Numbered from the stretch's first letter, positions 1 through 5,603 are shown. The stretch: 7,087 nt of DNA from Gallionellaceae bacterium (GCA_003151655.1 PLYB01000201.1:1-7087), one strand, 5' to 3'. Notes: generated by a model from the letters alone, not told the origin. Program-made: numbers and translations.

Positions 1-836
1 AACCGACCGTGCTGTCGCTGGCTTTTGTGTTTATGCTGGTCGGCTACGGCACCAAAGTCGGCTTGGCACCGCTGCACAACTGGTTGCCGGATGCCCACGC
101 CGAAGGGCCGACGCCGGTGTCGGCGGTACTCTCCGGCTTGTTGTTGAATGTTGCGTTGTATGCCGTGGTGCGTTCCAAGGTGCTGGTGGACGGCGCGCTC
201 GGCACTCACTTCGCGGGTAACTTCATGATGGGCTTCGGTCTGCTCAGCGTGGTGATGGCTGCCTTCTTCCTGTCGCGACAAAAAGACGTGAAACGTATGT
301 TCGCCTACTCCTCCATTGAGCACATGGGGCTGATGACTTTCGCTTTCGGCATGGGCGGCTCGGTGGCGACCTTTGCCGGGATGCTGCACATGACTGTGCA
401 TAGTCTGACCAAGTCGGCCATCTTCTTTGCCGTCGGCCATGCCGCGCAGAAATCCGGCACGCAGTTAATGGAAGGTATCCGCGGCCTGATCAAGACCAGT
501 CCCACCGTCGGCTGGGGACTGGCATTGGGCACGCTGGCGATTCTCGGCATGCCACCGTTCGGCGTATTCACCAGCGAATTTTTGATCCTCACCACCGCCA
601 TGCACAGCTACCCGTGGACGGTGCCGTTCCTGCTCGTTGCCTTGGGCGTGGCATTTGCCGCAATCTTCGGGCGCGTGCAGATGATGGTGTTCGGCGAAAC
701 CACCGGCCAACGCTTGCCGCACCCGCCCGCGCTGATCCCGGTGTTCGTGCATCTGCTGCTGGTGCTGCTGCTGGGTCTGTATATTCCGCCTTATCTGGCC
801 GAGTGGTATCGGCAGGCGACGGCGTTGATAGGATGA
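1..836 (+). CDS. hyfF: Hydrogenase-4 component F-like (NuoL/M/N-type) ion-translocating membrane subunit, 5' truncated by window edge
   Basis: This is the C-terminal part (about 277 codons, open from the left edge) of a polytopic antiporter-like subunit of complex I and group 4 hydrogenases. It is expected in the inner membrane, coupling electron transfer to proton or sodium movement. Visible family hallmarks are the GTKVGLAPLHNWLPDAH motif (nt 48-98), whose lysine at 54-56 matches the conserved TM7 lysine; a QKDVKRMFAYSSIEH block (nt about 282-321); and HSLTKSAIFF with a second membrane lysine at 411-413. Several hydrophobic helices follow up to the stop at 834-836. E. coli HyfF is about 526 residues, so roughly half is present. 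HyfF is preferred over NuoL or NuoM because a HyfG-like NuoCD fusion and a HyfI-like subunit lie downstream in the order F-G-I. The next gene starts 4 bp after its stop and is foreign to this operon type. Confidence 0.9.
   Translation, partial: PTVLSLAFVFMLVGYGTKVGLAPLHNWLPDAHAEGPTPVSAVLSGLLLNVALYAVVRSKVLVDGALGTHFAGNFMMGFGLLSVVMAAFFLSRQKDVKRMFAYSSIEHMGLMTFAFGMGGSVATFAGMLHMTVHSLTKSAIFFAVGHAAQKSGTQLMEGIRGLIKTSPTVGWGLALGTLAILGMPPFGVFTSEFLILTTAMHSYPWTVPFLLVALGVAFAAIFGRVQMMVFGETTGQRLPHPPALIPVFVHLLLVLLLGLYIPPYLAEWYRQATALIG
829..834 (+). promoter_or_regulatory. Shine-Dalgarno site for the BRO-like gene, inside the end of hyfF
   Basis: TAGGAT lies 6 bp before the ATG at 841 and overlaps the last codons and stop of hyfF. 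This is the place where the ribosome binding site of the next hydrogenase subunit would normally be. The same hexamer recurs at 1928-1933 before the HyfG-like start. The BRO-like gene may therefore be translated by coupling to hyfF, using a site that once served hyfG (inference). Confidence 0.5.
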
Positions 837-840
837 TGCC

Positions 841-1689
841 ATGAGCAATATCAAACTGTTTGAAACGAAGCATATCCGTTCAATCTGGGACGACGAAACT
901 CAGCGCTGGCTCTTTGCTGTCGTGGATGTTATTGCAGCTTTATCGGAGAGTCGGAACCCACAAGTTTATTGGCGGGTACTCAAAAAACGGCTGCTGGCCG
1001 AGGGTAATGAAACCGTTACAAATTGTAACGGTTTGAAAATGACTGCACCTGATGGTAAACAACGGCTCACCGATGTGGCTGATACCGAGCAGTTGCTTCG
1101 ACTCATCCAGTCCATCCCCTCGCCCAAGGCCGAACCCTTCAAACGCTGGCTGGCCAAGGTGGGTTACGAGCGGCTGGAAGAAATCGAAAACCCGGAACTC
1201 GCCGCAACCCGAATGCGCGAGCTATACAAAGCCAAGGGTTACAGCGACGAATGGATCGAGAAGCGCGTGCGCGGTATTGCCATTCGTGATGAATTGACCA
1301 ACGAATGGAAAAAGCGCGGAGTGAAAGAGCAGCGCGAATACTCCATCCTCACCGCTGAAATCAGCCGCGCCACTTTTGGCATGACCCCAGCCGAATACAA
1401 GGAGTTCAAGAGCCTCGACAAACCGGCAGACAATCTACGCGACCACATGAACGATCTTGAGCTGATCTTCACCATGCTGGGCGAAGCCTCCACCACCGAG
1501 ATTGCTCGCAACAAAGATGCGCAGGGCTACGTCGAAAATCGTAGCGCAGCAGTAGAAGGCGGATCAGTAGCTGGTCGCGCACGGCGCGACTTGGAGAATA
1601 AATCCGGGAAGCGCATTGCCAGCAATGAAAATTACAAACAACTCCCCGAAGCGGTGGCGCGCAAAAGAGTGAAGAAGGAAGAGTTTTGA
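841..1689 (+). CDS. BRO-N domain / phage antirepressor-like (DinD-related) protein
   Basis: This 282-residue soluble protein belongs to the BRO-N / COG3617-type antirepressor family. The BRO-N domain covers about residues 5-110 (start MSNIKLFE, then W-F-VVDV and 'DGKQRLTDVADTEQLLRLIQ'). Conserved family blocks follow: SIPSPKAEPFKRWLAKVGYE (91-110), KGYSDEWIEKRVRGIAIR (132-149), ISRATFGMTPAEYKEF (174-189) and NDLELIFTMLGEASTTEI (204-221). The C-terminus is basic and charged (KRVKKEEF). Members occur in prophages and as solitary chromosomal genes, and some relatives such as DinD respond to DNA damage; the molecular role of this one is not known. The ATG at 841 follows a good ribosome site at 829-834. 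It sits between hyfF and hyfG, where no such gene is expected, and its base composition looks lower in GC than its neighbours, suggesting transfer. No transposase, integrase or SOS box is evident beside it. Confidence 0.85.
   Translation: MSNIKLFETKHIRSIWDDETQRWLFAVVDVIAALSESRNPQVYWRVLKKRLLAEGNETVTNCNGLKMTAPDGKQRLTDVADTEQLLRLIQSIPSPKAEPFKRWLAKVGYERLEEIENPELAATRMRELYKAKGYSDEWIEKRVRGIAIRDELTNEWKKRGVKEQREYSILTAEISRATFGMTPAEYKEFKSLDKPADNLRDHMNDLELIFTMLGEASTTEIARNKDAQGYVENRSAAVEGGSVAGRARRDLENKSGKRIASNENYKQLPEAVARKRVKKEEF
1010..1034. repeat. 25-bp near-perfect palindrome inside the BRO-like gene
   Basis: AAACCGTTACAA (1010-1021) and TTGTAACGGTTT (1023-1034) are perfect 12-bp inverted arms around a single A at 1022. 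The site lies in the BRO-N domain, in codons for the variable stretch NETVTNCNGLK. It could be a binding site for a dimeric protein, an mRNA hairpin, or chance. The dyad is directly visible; any function is inference. Confidence 0.7.
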
Positions 1690-1783
1690 ATACCGAAACT
1701 GTCCACGCGGGCATAAAAAGGTGCCAATCTTTGGGGGTTACATTGAGGGATAATTTGTGCAACCGGGCGTGGATAATCCAAAA

Positions 1784-1885
1784 ATGAACATTGCCGAGAT
1801 TGAACATTCGCTCAATGCGAGTTTGTATCTTGATTTAGATGGGGCAATGGTGTGGCTCAATACATTTAGGAAGTGGACTCACTAA
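1784..1885 (+). other. Possible small or remnant ORF in the spacer before hyfG
   Basis: The 252 bp between the BRO-like stop and the HyfG start (1690-1941) hold no recognised gene and look AT-richer than the operon. The only plausible reading is a 33-residue ORF from the ATG at 1784 (MNIAEIEHSL... to ...FRKWTH), extendable to a GTG at 1757. It ends at TAA 1883-1885, overlapping the unused GTG at 1873 in the hyfG frame. It has only a weak ribosome site (GGAT at 1771-1774). The composition is protein-like, with a very faint likeness to the DG...N.F region of IS3-type transposases, but this is too short to assign. It may be debris from the event that brought in the BRO-like gene. I see no convincing promoter or terminator here. 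Confidence 0.2.
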
Positions 1886-1927
1886 CAGTGTTGCGCAAAT
1901 ATGCTCAGCCCCTTAGCGCCATTACGT

Positions 1928-1933
1928 TAGGAT
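1928..1933 (+). promoter_or_regulatory. Shine-Dalgarno site fixing the HyfG start at 1942
   Basis: TAGGAT lies 8 bp upstream of the ATG at 1942. The frame is also open from a GTG at 1873, but that codon lacks a good ribosome site. The 23 residues it would add also precede the point where the NuoC-like domain begins, so 1942 is the better start. Confidence 0.6.
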
Positions 1934-1941
1934 ACAAAAAC

Positions 1942-3618
1942 ATGCGTCTCGAAGATTTTACCTCGACCAGTCCCAAGCTACCCGGTGCCATGCCGATCTG
2001 GCATGGCATCGTCAACGCGCAAGAATTGCACTCGCTATGCGAGCAAGTGAAACACGGCGGCGGCAAGCTGGTCGCGTTGTGGGGAGAAGACAGTAACAAA
2101 GGGCAAGGGACAAGGGATAAGGGAGAAGGGGCAAGGGCGGCAACCTCGTTTGTCCAGCCTTCGTTGTTTGATGTCCAATCTTCAAACGCGGACGATTCAT
2201 CCGCGACCCTTCCCCTTTCCACCTTCTCCCTTCCCTCACAATACGCATTGCACGTGGCTTTGGTTAGTGCTTCCGGTCTGCTGGTATTGACGCTGCCGAT
2301 AGACCACGAAAAGCCCGACTTCCCCGATCTCAGCGAGCTGTTTCCAGCGGCGAATCGCATGCAGCGCGCGGTGGCGGATATGCTCGGCCTGCATCCCACG
2401 GGCGGCGGTAATCATCGCAAGTGGCTACGCCATGCGGCATGGCCGGGCAATGTGCACCCGTTGCGGAAATCGTTCAATATTTCGACCCATTTTCCGCTGG
2501 AAGAAGACAGCTATCCCTTCGTTGCTGTCTCTGGCGATGGCGTGCATGAAATCGCCGTCGGCCCTGTGCATGCAGGTACGATTGAGCCCGGTCATTTCCG
2601 TTTTTCCGTTGTCGGCGAACGTGTGCTGAAGCTGGAAGAACGTCTGGGATACAAACACAAGGGTATTGAAAAACGTTTCGAGGGCATGACGCTGCAACAG
2701 GGTGCAAAATTGGCCGGGCGCATTTCCGGCGATACCACCGTGGGCTATGCTTGGGCTTACGCCCAAGCCGTGGAAAGCGTGACCGGCACTACGCCGCCAG
2801 CGCGCGCATTGTGGCTGCGCGCGCTGTATCTTGAATTGGAACGCCTGCTCAATCATCTCGGCGACCTCGGTTATCTCGGCAACGATGCGGCATTGGCGTT
2901 CGGCTTTGCGCAGTTCTGGATACTCAAGGAAGATTTGCTGCGCATGAACGGTGAGCTGTTCGGTCACCGTTATCTGATGGATCGTATCGTACCCGGTGGA
3001 GTGAGCTGCGATCTCGACAACTCGGGGTTATTGCGCATTGCCGAAACGCTGAGCCACATCAAACACGAAACCGTTATCCTGAAAGAAATTTACGACGAAC
3101 ACGCGGGCATGCAGGATCGCTTCCTCACCACCGGACACGTTGCGCCCGACCTCGCCGCACAACTTGGGCTGACCGGTCTGGCCGGGCGCGCCAGCGGACA
3201 AGCCTGGGATGCGCGCGCGCAGTTCCCCTGCTTTCCCTACGATCAACTCGATGTACAAATGGTCACCCACCGCAATGGCGATGTGGCGGCGCGCGTCACC
3301 ATGCGCTTCGAGGAAATATTCGAATCCATCCGTCTGATTCGCCTGATGCTGGAACAAATTCCCGAAGGCGAATTATTAGCTGAAATTGGTAATGCGCAAG
3401 AAGGCGCTCTGGGGATCGGTTGGGTAGAAGGCTGGCGCGGGGAAATTGTACTGGCCTTGCATGTGGGTGAAAATAATCGCATCCAGCGCCTACATCCGCA
3501 CGACCCCTCATGGCAAAACTGGCCGGTGCTGGAACACGCCATCATGGACAACATCGTGCCGGATTTTCCACTCATTAATAAGTCGTTTAATTTGAGCTAT
3601 AGCGGAGTGGACTTATAG
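1942..3618 (+). CDS. hyfG: HyfG/HycE-like NuoCD fusion subunit lacking the NiFe ligands (Ehr-type)
   Basis: This 558-residue subunit is close in length to E. coli HyfG (about 555) and HycE (about 569). An N-terminal NuoC (30 kDa)-like domain (about 1-180) ends in FPAANRMQRAVADMLGLHPT...HRKWLRHAAWP. A NuoD (49 kDa) / hydrogenase large-subunit domain follows, with GPVHAGTIEPGHFRF, LGYKHKGIEKRFEG, LYLELERLLNHLGDLG and PDFPLINKSF. In hydrogenases this domain holds the Ni-Fe centre through two CxxC pairs. Here the first pair is GRISGDTTVGY (Ser262 and Thr265 for Cys, Tyr269 for His). The second is NLSYSGVDL at the extreme C-terminus (Ser552 and Gly555 for Cys). The protein therefore cannot bind NiFe in the usual way and resembles 'energy-converting hydrogenase-related' (Ehr) complexes. 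About 45 residues (54-98) of the NuoC-like domain come from an in-frame repeat. The stop is 2 bp before hyfI. Confidence 0.9.
   Translation: MRLEDFTSTSPKLPGAMPIWHGIVNAQELHSLCEQVKHGGGKLVALWGEDSNKGQGTRDKGEGARAATSFVQPSLFDVQSSNADDSSATLPLSTFSLPSQYALHVALVSASGLLVLTLPIDHEKPDFPDLSELFPAANRMQRAVADMLGLHPTGGGNHRKWLRHAAWPGNVHPLRKSFNISTHFPLEEDSYPFVAVSGDGVHEIAVGPVHAGTIEPGHFRFSVVGERVLKLEERLGYKHKGIEKRFEGMTLQQGAKLAGRISGDTTVGYAWAYAQAVESVTGTTPPARALWLRALYLELERLLNHLGDLGYLGNDAALAFGFAQFWILKEDLLRMNGELFGHRYLMDRIVPGGVSCDLDNSGLLRIAETLSHIKHETVILKEIYDEHAGMQDRFLTTGHVAPDLAAQLGLTGLAGRASGQAWDARAQFPCFPYDQLDVQMVTHRNGDVAARVTMRFEEIFESIRLIRLMLEQIPEGELLAEIGNAQEGALGIGWVEGWRGEIVLALHVGENNRIQRLHPHDPSWQNWPVLEHAIMDNIVPDFPLINKSFNLSYSGVDL
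2101..2237. repeat. In-frame G-rich/C-rich palindromic repeat inserted within hyfG
   Basis: The left arm (2101-2140) is a run of AAGGGA-type units such as AAGGGATAAGGGAGAAGGGG. The right arm (2208-2237) is its pyrimidine-rich complement (ACCTTCTCCCTTCCC), sharing an 11-bp exact match AAGGGAGAAGG with the left arm when inverted. Between them is a perfect small hairpin, CGCGGA (2187-2192) with TCCGCG (2200-2205). The segment stays open in the hyfG frame and encodes a low-complexity, Gly/Arg/Lys-rich then Ser-rich stretch. This interrupts the NuoC-like domain between 'KLVALWGED' and 'YALHVALV', which would otherwise read straight on. Such G-run/C-run elements are usually intergenic in proteobacteria and cyanobacteria (family knowledge, from memory). 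Confidence 0.7.
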
Positions 3619-3620
3619 CC

Positions 3621-4142
3621 ATGCTGCAGATCATCAAACAAATTTTTCGCACCGGTATCAAGACCGAAGCGCCACCGCAGCCGGATGATGCGCTGCGCGG
3701 CGAAGTGCAACAGATCAACGCACAAATCCTGAGCCATGTCGGGCGCGCGCTGGCGATTCGTCACGTCGATGCGGGTTCCTGCAACGGCTGCGAACTGGAA
3801 ATTCACTGCCTCAATAATGCCTATTACAATATCGAAGGGCTGGGCATCCATTTCGTCGCCAGCCCGCGCCATGCCGATATGCTGCTGGTCACCGGCCCGG
3901 TATCGCGGCATATGGAGATTGCGCTCAAGCGCACCTACGATGCCACGCCCGACCCAAAACTGGTAGTCGCACTCGGCGATTGCGGCTGCGACGGCGGAAT
4001 TTTTGGCGAGAGCTACGCGAGCTGCGGCAAGATCGCCAACGTGATTCCCGTGGATGTCGCCGTGCCCGGTTGTCCGCCCACGCCCACCGCAATTCTGCAA
4101 GGAATACTGACCGCCGTCAGCAGTCGCAAAACGCAGATCTAG
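3621..4142 (+). CDS. hyfI: HyfI/HycG-like NuoB-family [4Fe-4S] subunit
   Basis: This 173-residue protein is the small iron-sulfur subunit of group 4 hydrogenase-like complexes, homologous to NuoB. It sits in the peripheral arm against the HyfG-like subunit and would carry the proximal [4Fe-4S] cluster (N2 equivalent). The ligand set is visible: Cys54 and Cys57 in AGSCNGCELEI, Cys121 (or Cys123) in ALGDCGCDGGIFG, and Cys151 in VPGCPPTP. CxxCE at the first site is the hydrogenase form, whereas complex I NuoB has adjacent cysteines. The ATG at 3621 follows the hyfG stop by 2 bp, with a purine-rich GGAG inside the hyfG end, so translation is probably coupled. No HyfH-type 8Fe ferredoxin gene lies between hyfG and hyfI as it does in the E. 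coli hyf operon. The TAG stop (4140-4142) belongs to the CTAG duplication of a mobile element. Confidence 0.92.
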   Translation: MLQIIKQIFRTGIKTEAPPQPDDALRGEVQQINAQILSHVGRALAIRHVDAGSCNGCELEIHCLNNAYYNIEGLGIHFVASPRHADMLLVTGPVSRHMEIALKRTYDATPDPKLVVALGDCGCDGGIFGESYASCGKIANVIPVDVAVPGCPPTPTAILQGILTAVSSRKTQI

Positions 4143-4270
4143 GGAAACGCAGAATAAGTCCAAAAACTGTGGTTCGATACATTTCCCGTTCATCCCGAGT
4201 AGGCGTAGCCGTATCGAGGGAGCGAACGGGAAACACTCACCACGAACGGACTTATTCTTCGTTTCCCTAG
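4139..4270. mobile_element. IS5-type MITE with CTAG target duplication
   Basis: The element spans 4143-4266 (124 bp). Its left end GGAAACGCAGAATAAGTCC (4143-4161) is matched by the inverse of 4248-4266 with a single mismatch. CTAG flanks it on both sides (4139-4142 and 4267-4270), fitting the YTAR target typical of IS5-subgroup elements, whose ends also carry a GAATAAG-like core. It has no coding capacity. Inside are further arms, TTTCCCGTTC (4182-4191) and GAACGGGAAA (4224-4233), so the whole element can fold into a long hairpin. Removing one CTAG plus the element restores ...CAGATCTAGAAATC..., so the hyfI stop is unchanged. It lies between convergent genes and might act as a two-way terminator (inference). 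Confidence 0.8.
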
Positions 4271-4302
4271 AAATCTTTACACGGCGACAACGTGAAGCGG
4301 AA

Positions 4303-4749
4303 CTACTTGTCTTGCCAAGTGTAGCCGCAGTTGGTGCACTGCGGTTTGTGCATGCAAAGCAGTGCACCACATTCCGGGCATGACCACTTTACGGTTTCCT
4401 CGGCAACAAAGCGTGCTATTCCGATGGCTTTGATCCGCGCCAGATTTTCAATAACGCTCACGCTGTATTTGGCTTGATAGCGGGCTTCAAGATGCAGCAA
4501 GTTAGCGCAGGGGAATTTGTCGCAGGTAGAACAGAATTGGTGGCCACCGTCGGCAAGTTCGCTACAGTTTTTTATGACGCAAGTGAGGCACGAGTTTGAT
4601 TTGTTGCCGTCACCGCCGCGACATCCGGGACAAGGCTGGCGCTCTCGGATGTAGGCGCGGCACAGGCTGCAATTTATCCCGCACGGAGCAATAATCAGCG
4701 GGCTCGTTGCCTCAATTTGTTTGAAGGCAGAATCAGGCTTGGCCTTCAT
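4303..4749 (-). CDS. DUF3795-type cysteine-rich zinc-binding protein
   Basis: This 148-residue cytoplasmic protein has 16 cysteines. The N-terminal half matches the DUF3795 pattern: APCGINCSLC (Cys23, 27, 30), CPGC (40, 43), C-x2-C...C (54, 57, 62), FCSTCDKFPC (73, 76, 81). A C-terminal zinc ribbon CPEC...C...CTNC (124, 127, 132, 138, 141) closes it. Between them lies a helical stretch with YSVSVIENLARIKAIG. The family's biochemical role is unknown; metal (probably Zn) binding is inferred from the cysteine spacing. The ATG at 4749 is chosen over a GTG at 4758 because the extra residues (VLP) add nothing and ATG is the stronger codon. The start overlaps the end of the upstream gene by 17 bp in another frame, so translation is probably coupled. 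Confidence 0.85.
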   Translation of the reverse strand: MKAKPDSAFKQIEATSPLIIAPCGINCSLCRAYIRERQPCPGCRGGDGNKSNSCLTCVIKNCSELADGGHQFCSTCDKFPCANLLHLEARYQAKYSVSVIENLARIKAIGIARFVAEETVKWSCPECGALLCMHKPQCTNCGYTWQDK

Positions 4750-5068
4750 GGGCAGCACTCAACGTTACCGAGACGAACTCGGCTCTGGCGGTGGCGTTGT
4801 TTACCTGATCGTTCTGCGCGCACCACGCAGCAAATTCTTGCGGATCGATATGGCATTCAATGGCGCGCACACCGGAGCGCTGAAATTCTCTGCGCGCCGA
4901 CACTGCCATCGCATGCCATTTCGGAAAAGAGTCCTCGAAACATTCGGGGTCGGTTGCCGTAGCTTTCACCTGCGCCCAAGTTTCTTCGTTATACCAAGTG
5001 ACACCGACCAGCATCGCCTGGTTACGTTTTTTTGCGCGCAAGCGCTGCAGGAGAGAGGGTTTTTTCAT
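4733..5068 (-). CDS. Hypothetical protein of about 111 residues
   Basis: I do not recognise this gene. From the ATG at 5068 it encodes a soluble protein that begins with a basic stretch (MKKPSLLQRLRAKKRNQ). It continues with LVGVTWYNEETWAQVKATA, a central helix-like segment with SFPKWHAMAVSARREF, then HIDPQEFAAWCAQND and NATARAEFVS. There are no signal peptide, membrane segments or metal motifs. The Trp/Tyr-rich middle looks like a conserved small domain, not random coding. The start is uncertain: the frame is open back to 5152, overlapping the lipoprotein gene; a later ATG at residue 19 (MLVGVTW) is possible; and none has a clear ribosome site. It overlaps the DUF3795 gene by 17 bp, suggesting co-expression. 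Confidence 0.6.
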   Translation of the reverse strand: MKKPSLLQRLRAKKRNQAMLVGVTWYNEETWAQVKATATDPECFEDSFPKWHAMAVSARREFQRSGVRAIECHIDPQEFAAWCAQNDQVNNATARAEFVSVTLSAAHEGQA

Positions 5069-5129
5069 ATATGGAAGGCTGCGTAAGTTAAGGGTGAACT
5101 GCTTTCGTGCTGGCTCCGCTTGAGCGTAA

Positions 5130-5579
5130 TTAGTTGGCTTTTCCCTTCTCATTCTCAGCGCTCTTCGGCTGCAACTTGTGAATGGAATCCAGAAACAATT
5201 GTTTGGCTTTATTCAGATAGCCTTCGCTGCAAGTGCCGTGATATTCCAGCCAGTGCAGGGTGTTGCCGGTCAGCACGATGCTGCTGGAAATGATCGCGCT
5301 GCCTGCGGTGACGACGATGACTGATCCCAGTGCGACGGCAGCACAATCTCCGCTATTGCATCCGACGGTAATATTTTCATTCATCTCAATGGGATTGAGC
5401 GTCAGGGATTTGGTGTAGGTATCGCAGCTTGAATTTTTGCTATCGTGTTCATCTACTACGGGTACATAAACGCAGGAGGCGAGGCTGAGGGTTAGCAATA
5501 ACCCACATACTAGCTTTACCCCTGCGCGGCGGAAGGAACGGTTGTGTTCCAATGATTTATCACGGGTGAAAAAACTCAT
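5130..5579 (-). CDS. Small lipoprotein with an internal hydrophobic segment
   Basis: The 149-residue product has a positively charged N-terminus (RDKSLEHNRSFRRAGVK), a hydrophobic stretch, and a lipobox L33-A34-S35-C36, predicting lipidation at Cys36 and export. The residue after the lipidated Cys is Val, not Asp, which favours outer-membrane sorting in proteobacteria. The mature part has four further cysteines (52, 74, 79, 117), able to form disulfides in the periplasm. It also has a Gly/Ala/Val/Ile/Ser-rich hydrophobic segment (about 80-105) that could be membrane-associated. The lysine-rich tail may be unstructured. I do not recognise a named family. The leader before the hydrophobic core is long (about 22 residues), so the true start may be downstream; the ATG at 5579 has no visible ribosome site and follows a hairpin. 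It lies 23 bp after the STAS-like gene. Confidence 0.65.
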   Translation of the reverse strand: MSFFTRDKSLEHNRSFRRAGVKLVCGLLLTLSLASCVYVPVVDEHDSKNSSCDTYTKSLTLNPIEMNENITVGCNSGDCAAVALGSVIVVTAGSAIISSSIVLTGNTLHWLEYHGTCSEGYLNKAKQLFLDSIHKLQPKSAENEKGKAN

Positions 5580-5585
5580 TGTGCA

Positions 5586-5603
5586 GGCACTCGCCGGAGT
5601 GCC
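5586..5603 (-). terminator. Intergenic hairpin between the STAS-like and lipoprotein genes
   Basis: On the - strand GGCACTC (5603-5597) and GAGTGCC (5592-5586) pair perfectly around a CGGC loop. The stem starts within the stop codon of the STAS-like gene and ends 6 bp before the lipoprotein ATG. The only T-run (5567-5572) is 13 bp further on, inside the next gene. It is thus not a classic intrinsic terminator; it may attenuate transcription, protect mRNA ends, or control lipoprotein translation. Confidence 0.4.

Noticed and set aside
841..1689. BRO-like gene as part of a complete prophage or toxin-antitoxin pair
   Set aside because: No integrase, phage structural gene or partner gene is next to it; both neighbours are hydrogenase-complex subunits.
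1732..1760. Promoter before hyfG (TTGGGG ... TAATTT)
   Set aside because: The spacing between the candidate -35 and -10 is wrong (about 14 bp) and neither box is close to consensus.
1469..1807. - strand ORF across the end of the BRO-like gene
   Set aside because: No recognisable domain, and most of it is antisense to conserved BRO-family residues.
1873..1941. Upstream GTG start giving HyfG 23 extra residues
   Set aside because: Weak ribosome site, residues outside the family domain, and a well-placed TAGGAT before the ATG at 1942.
2101..2140. Tandem G-rich units as a CRISPR or quadruplex-type regulatory array
   Set aside because: Units are only about 6-7 bp and irregular, with no spacers; they form one arm of an inverted repeat within coding sequence.
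2150..2185. QPSLFD in the HyfG insert as a sliding-clamp binding motif
   Set aside because: The match lies in repeat-derived, low-complexity sequence of a membrane-complex subunit, so it is most likely chance.
2425..2967. - strand ORF of 180 codons opposite hyfG
   Set aside because: Composition is rich in His/Gln/Arg as expected for the antisense of a coding strand; the + strand has an unambiguous NuoCD domain here.
3597..4370. Long - strand ORF (257 codons) opposite hyfI and the MITE
   Set aside because: It runs antisense to the clear, cysteine-motif-bearing HyfI gene and through a mobile element, has no family features, and reflects codon bias of the opposite strand.
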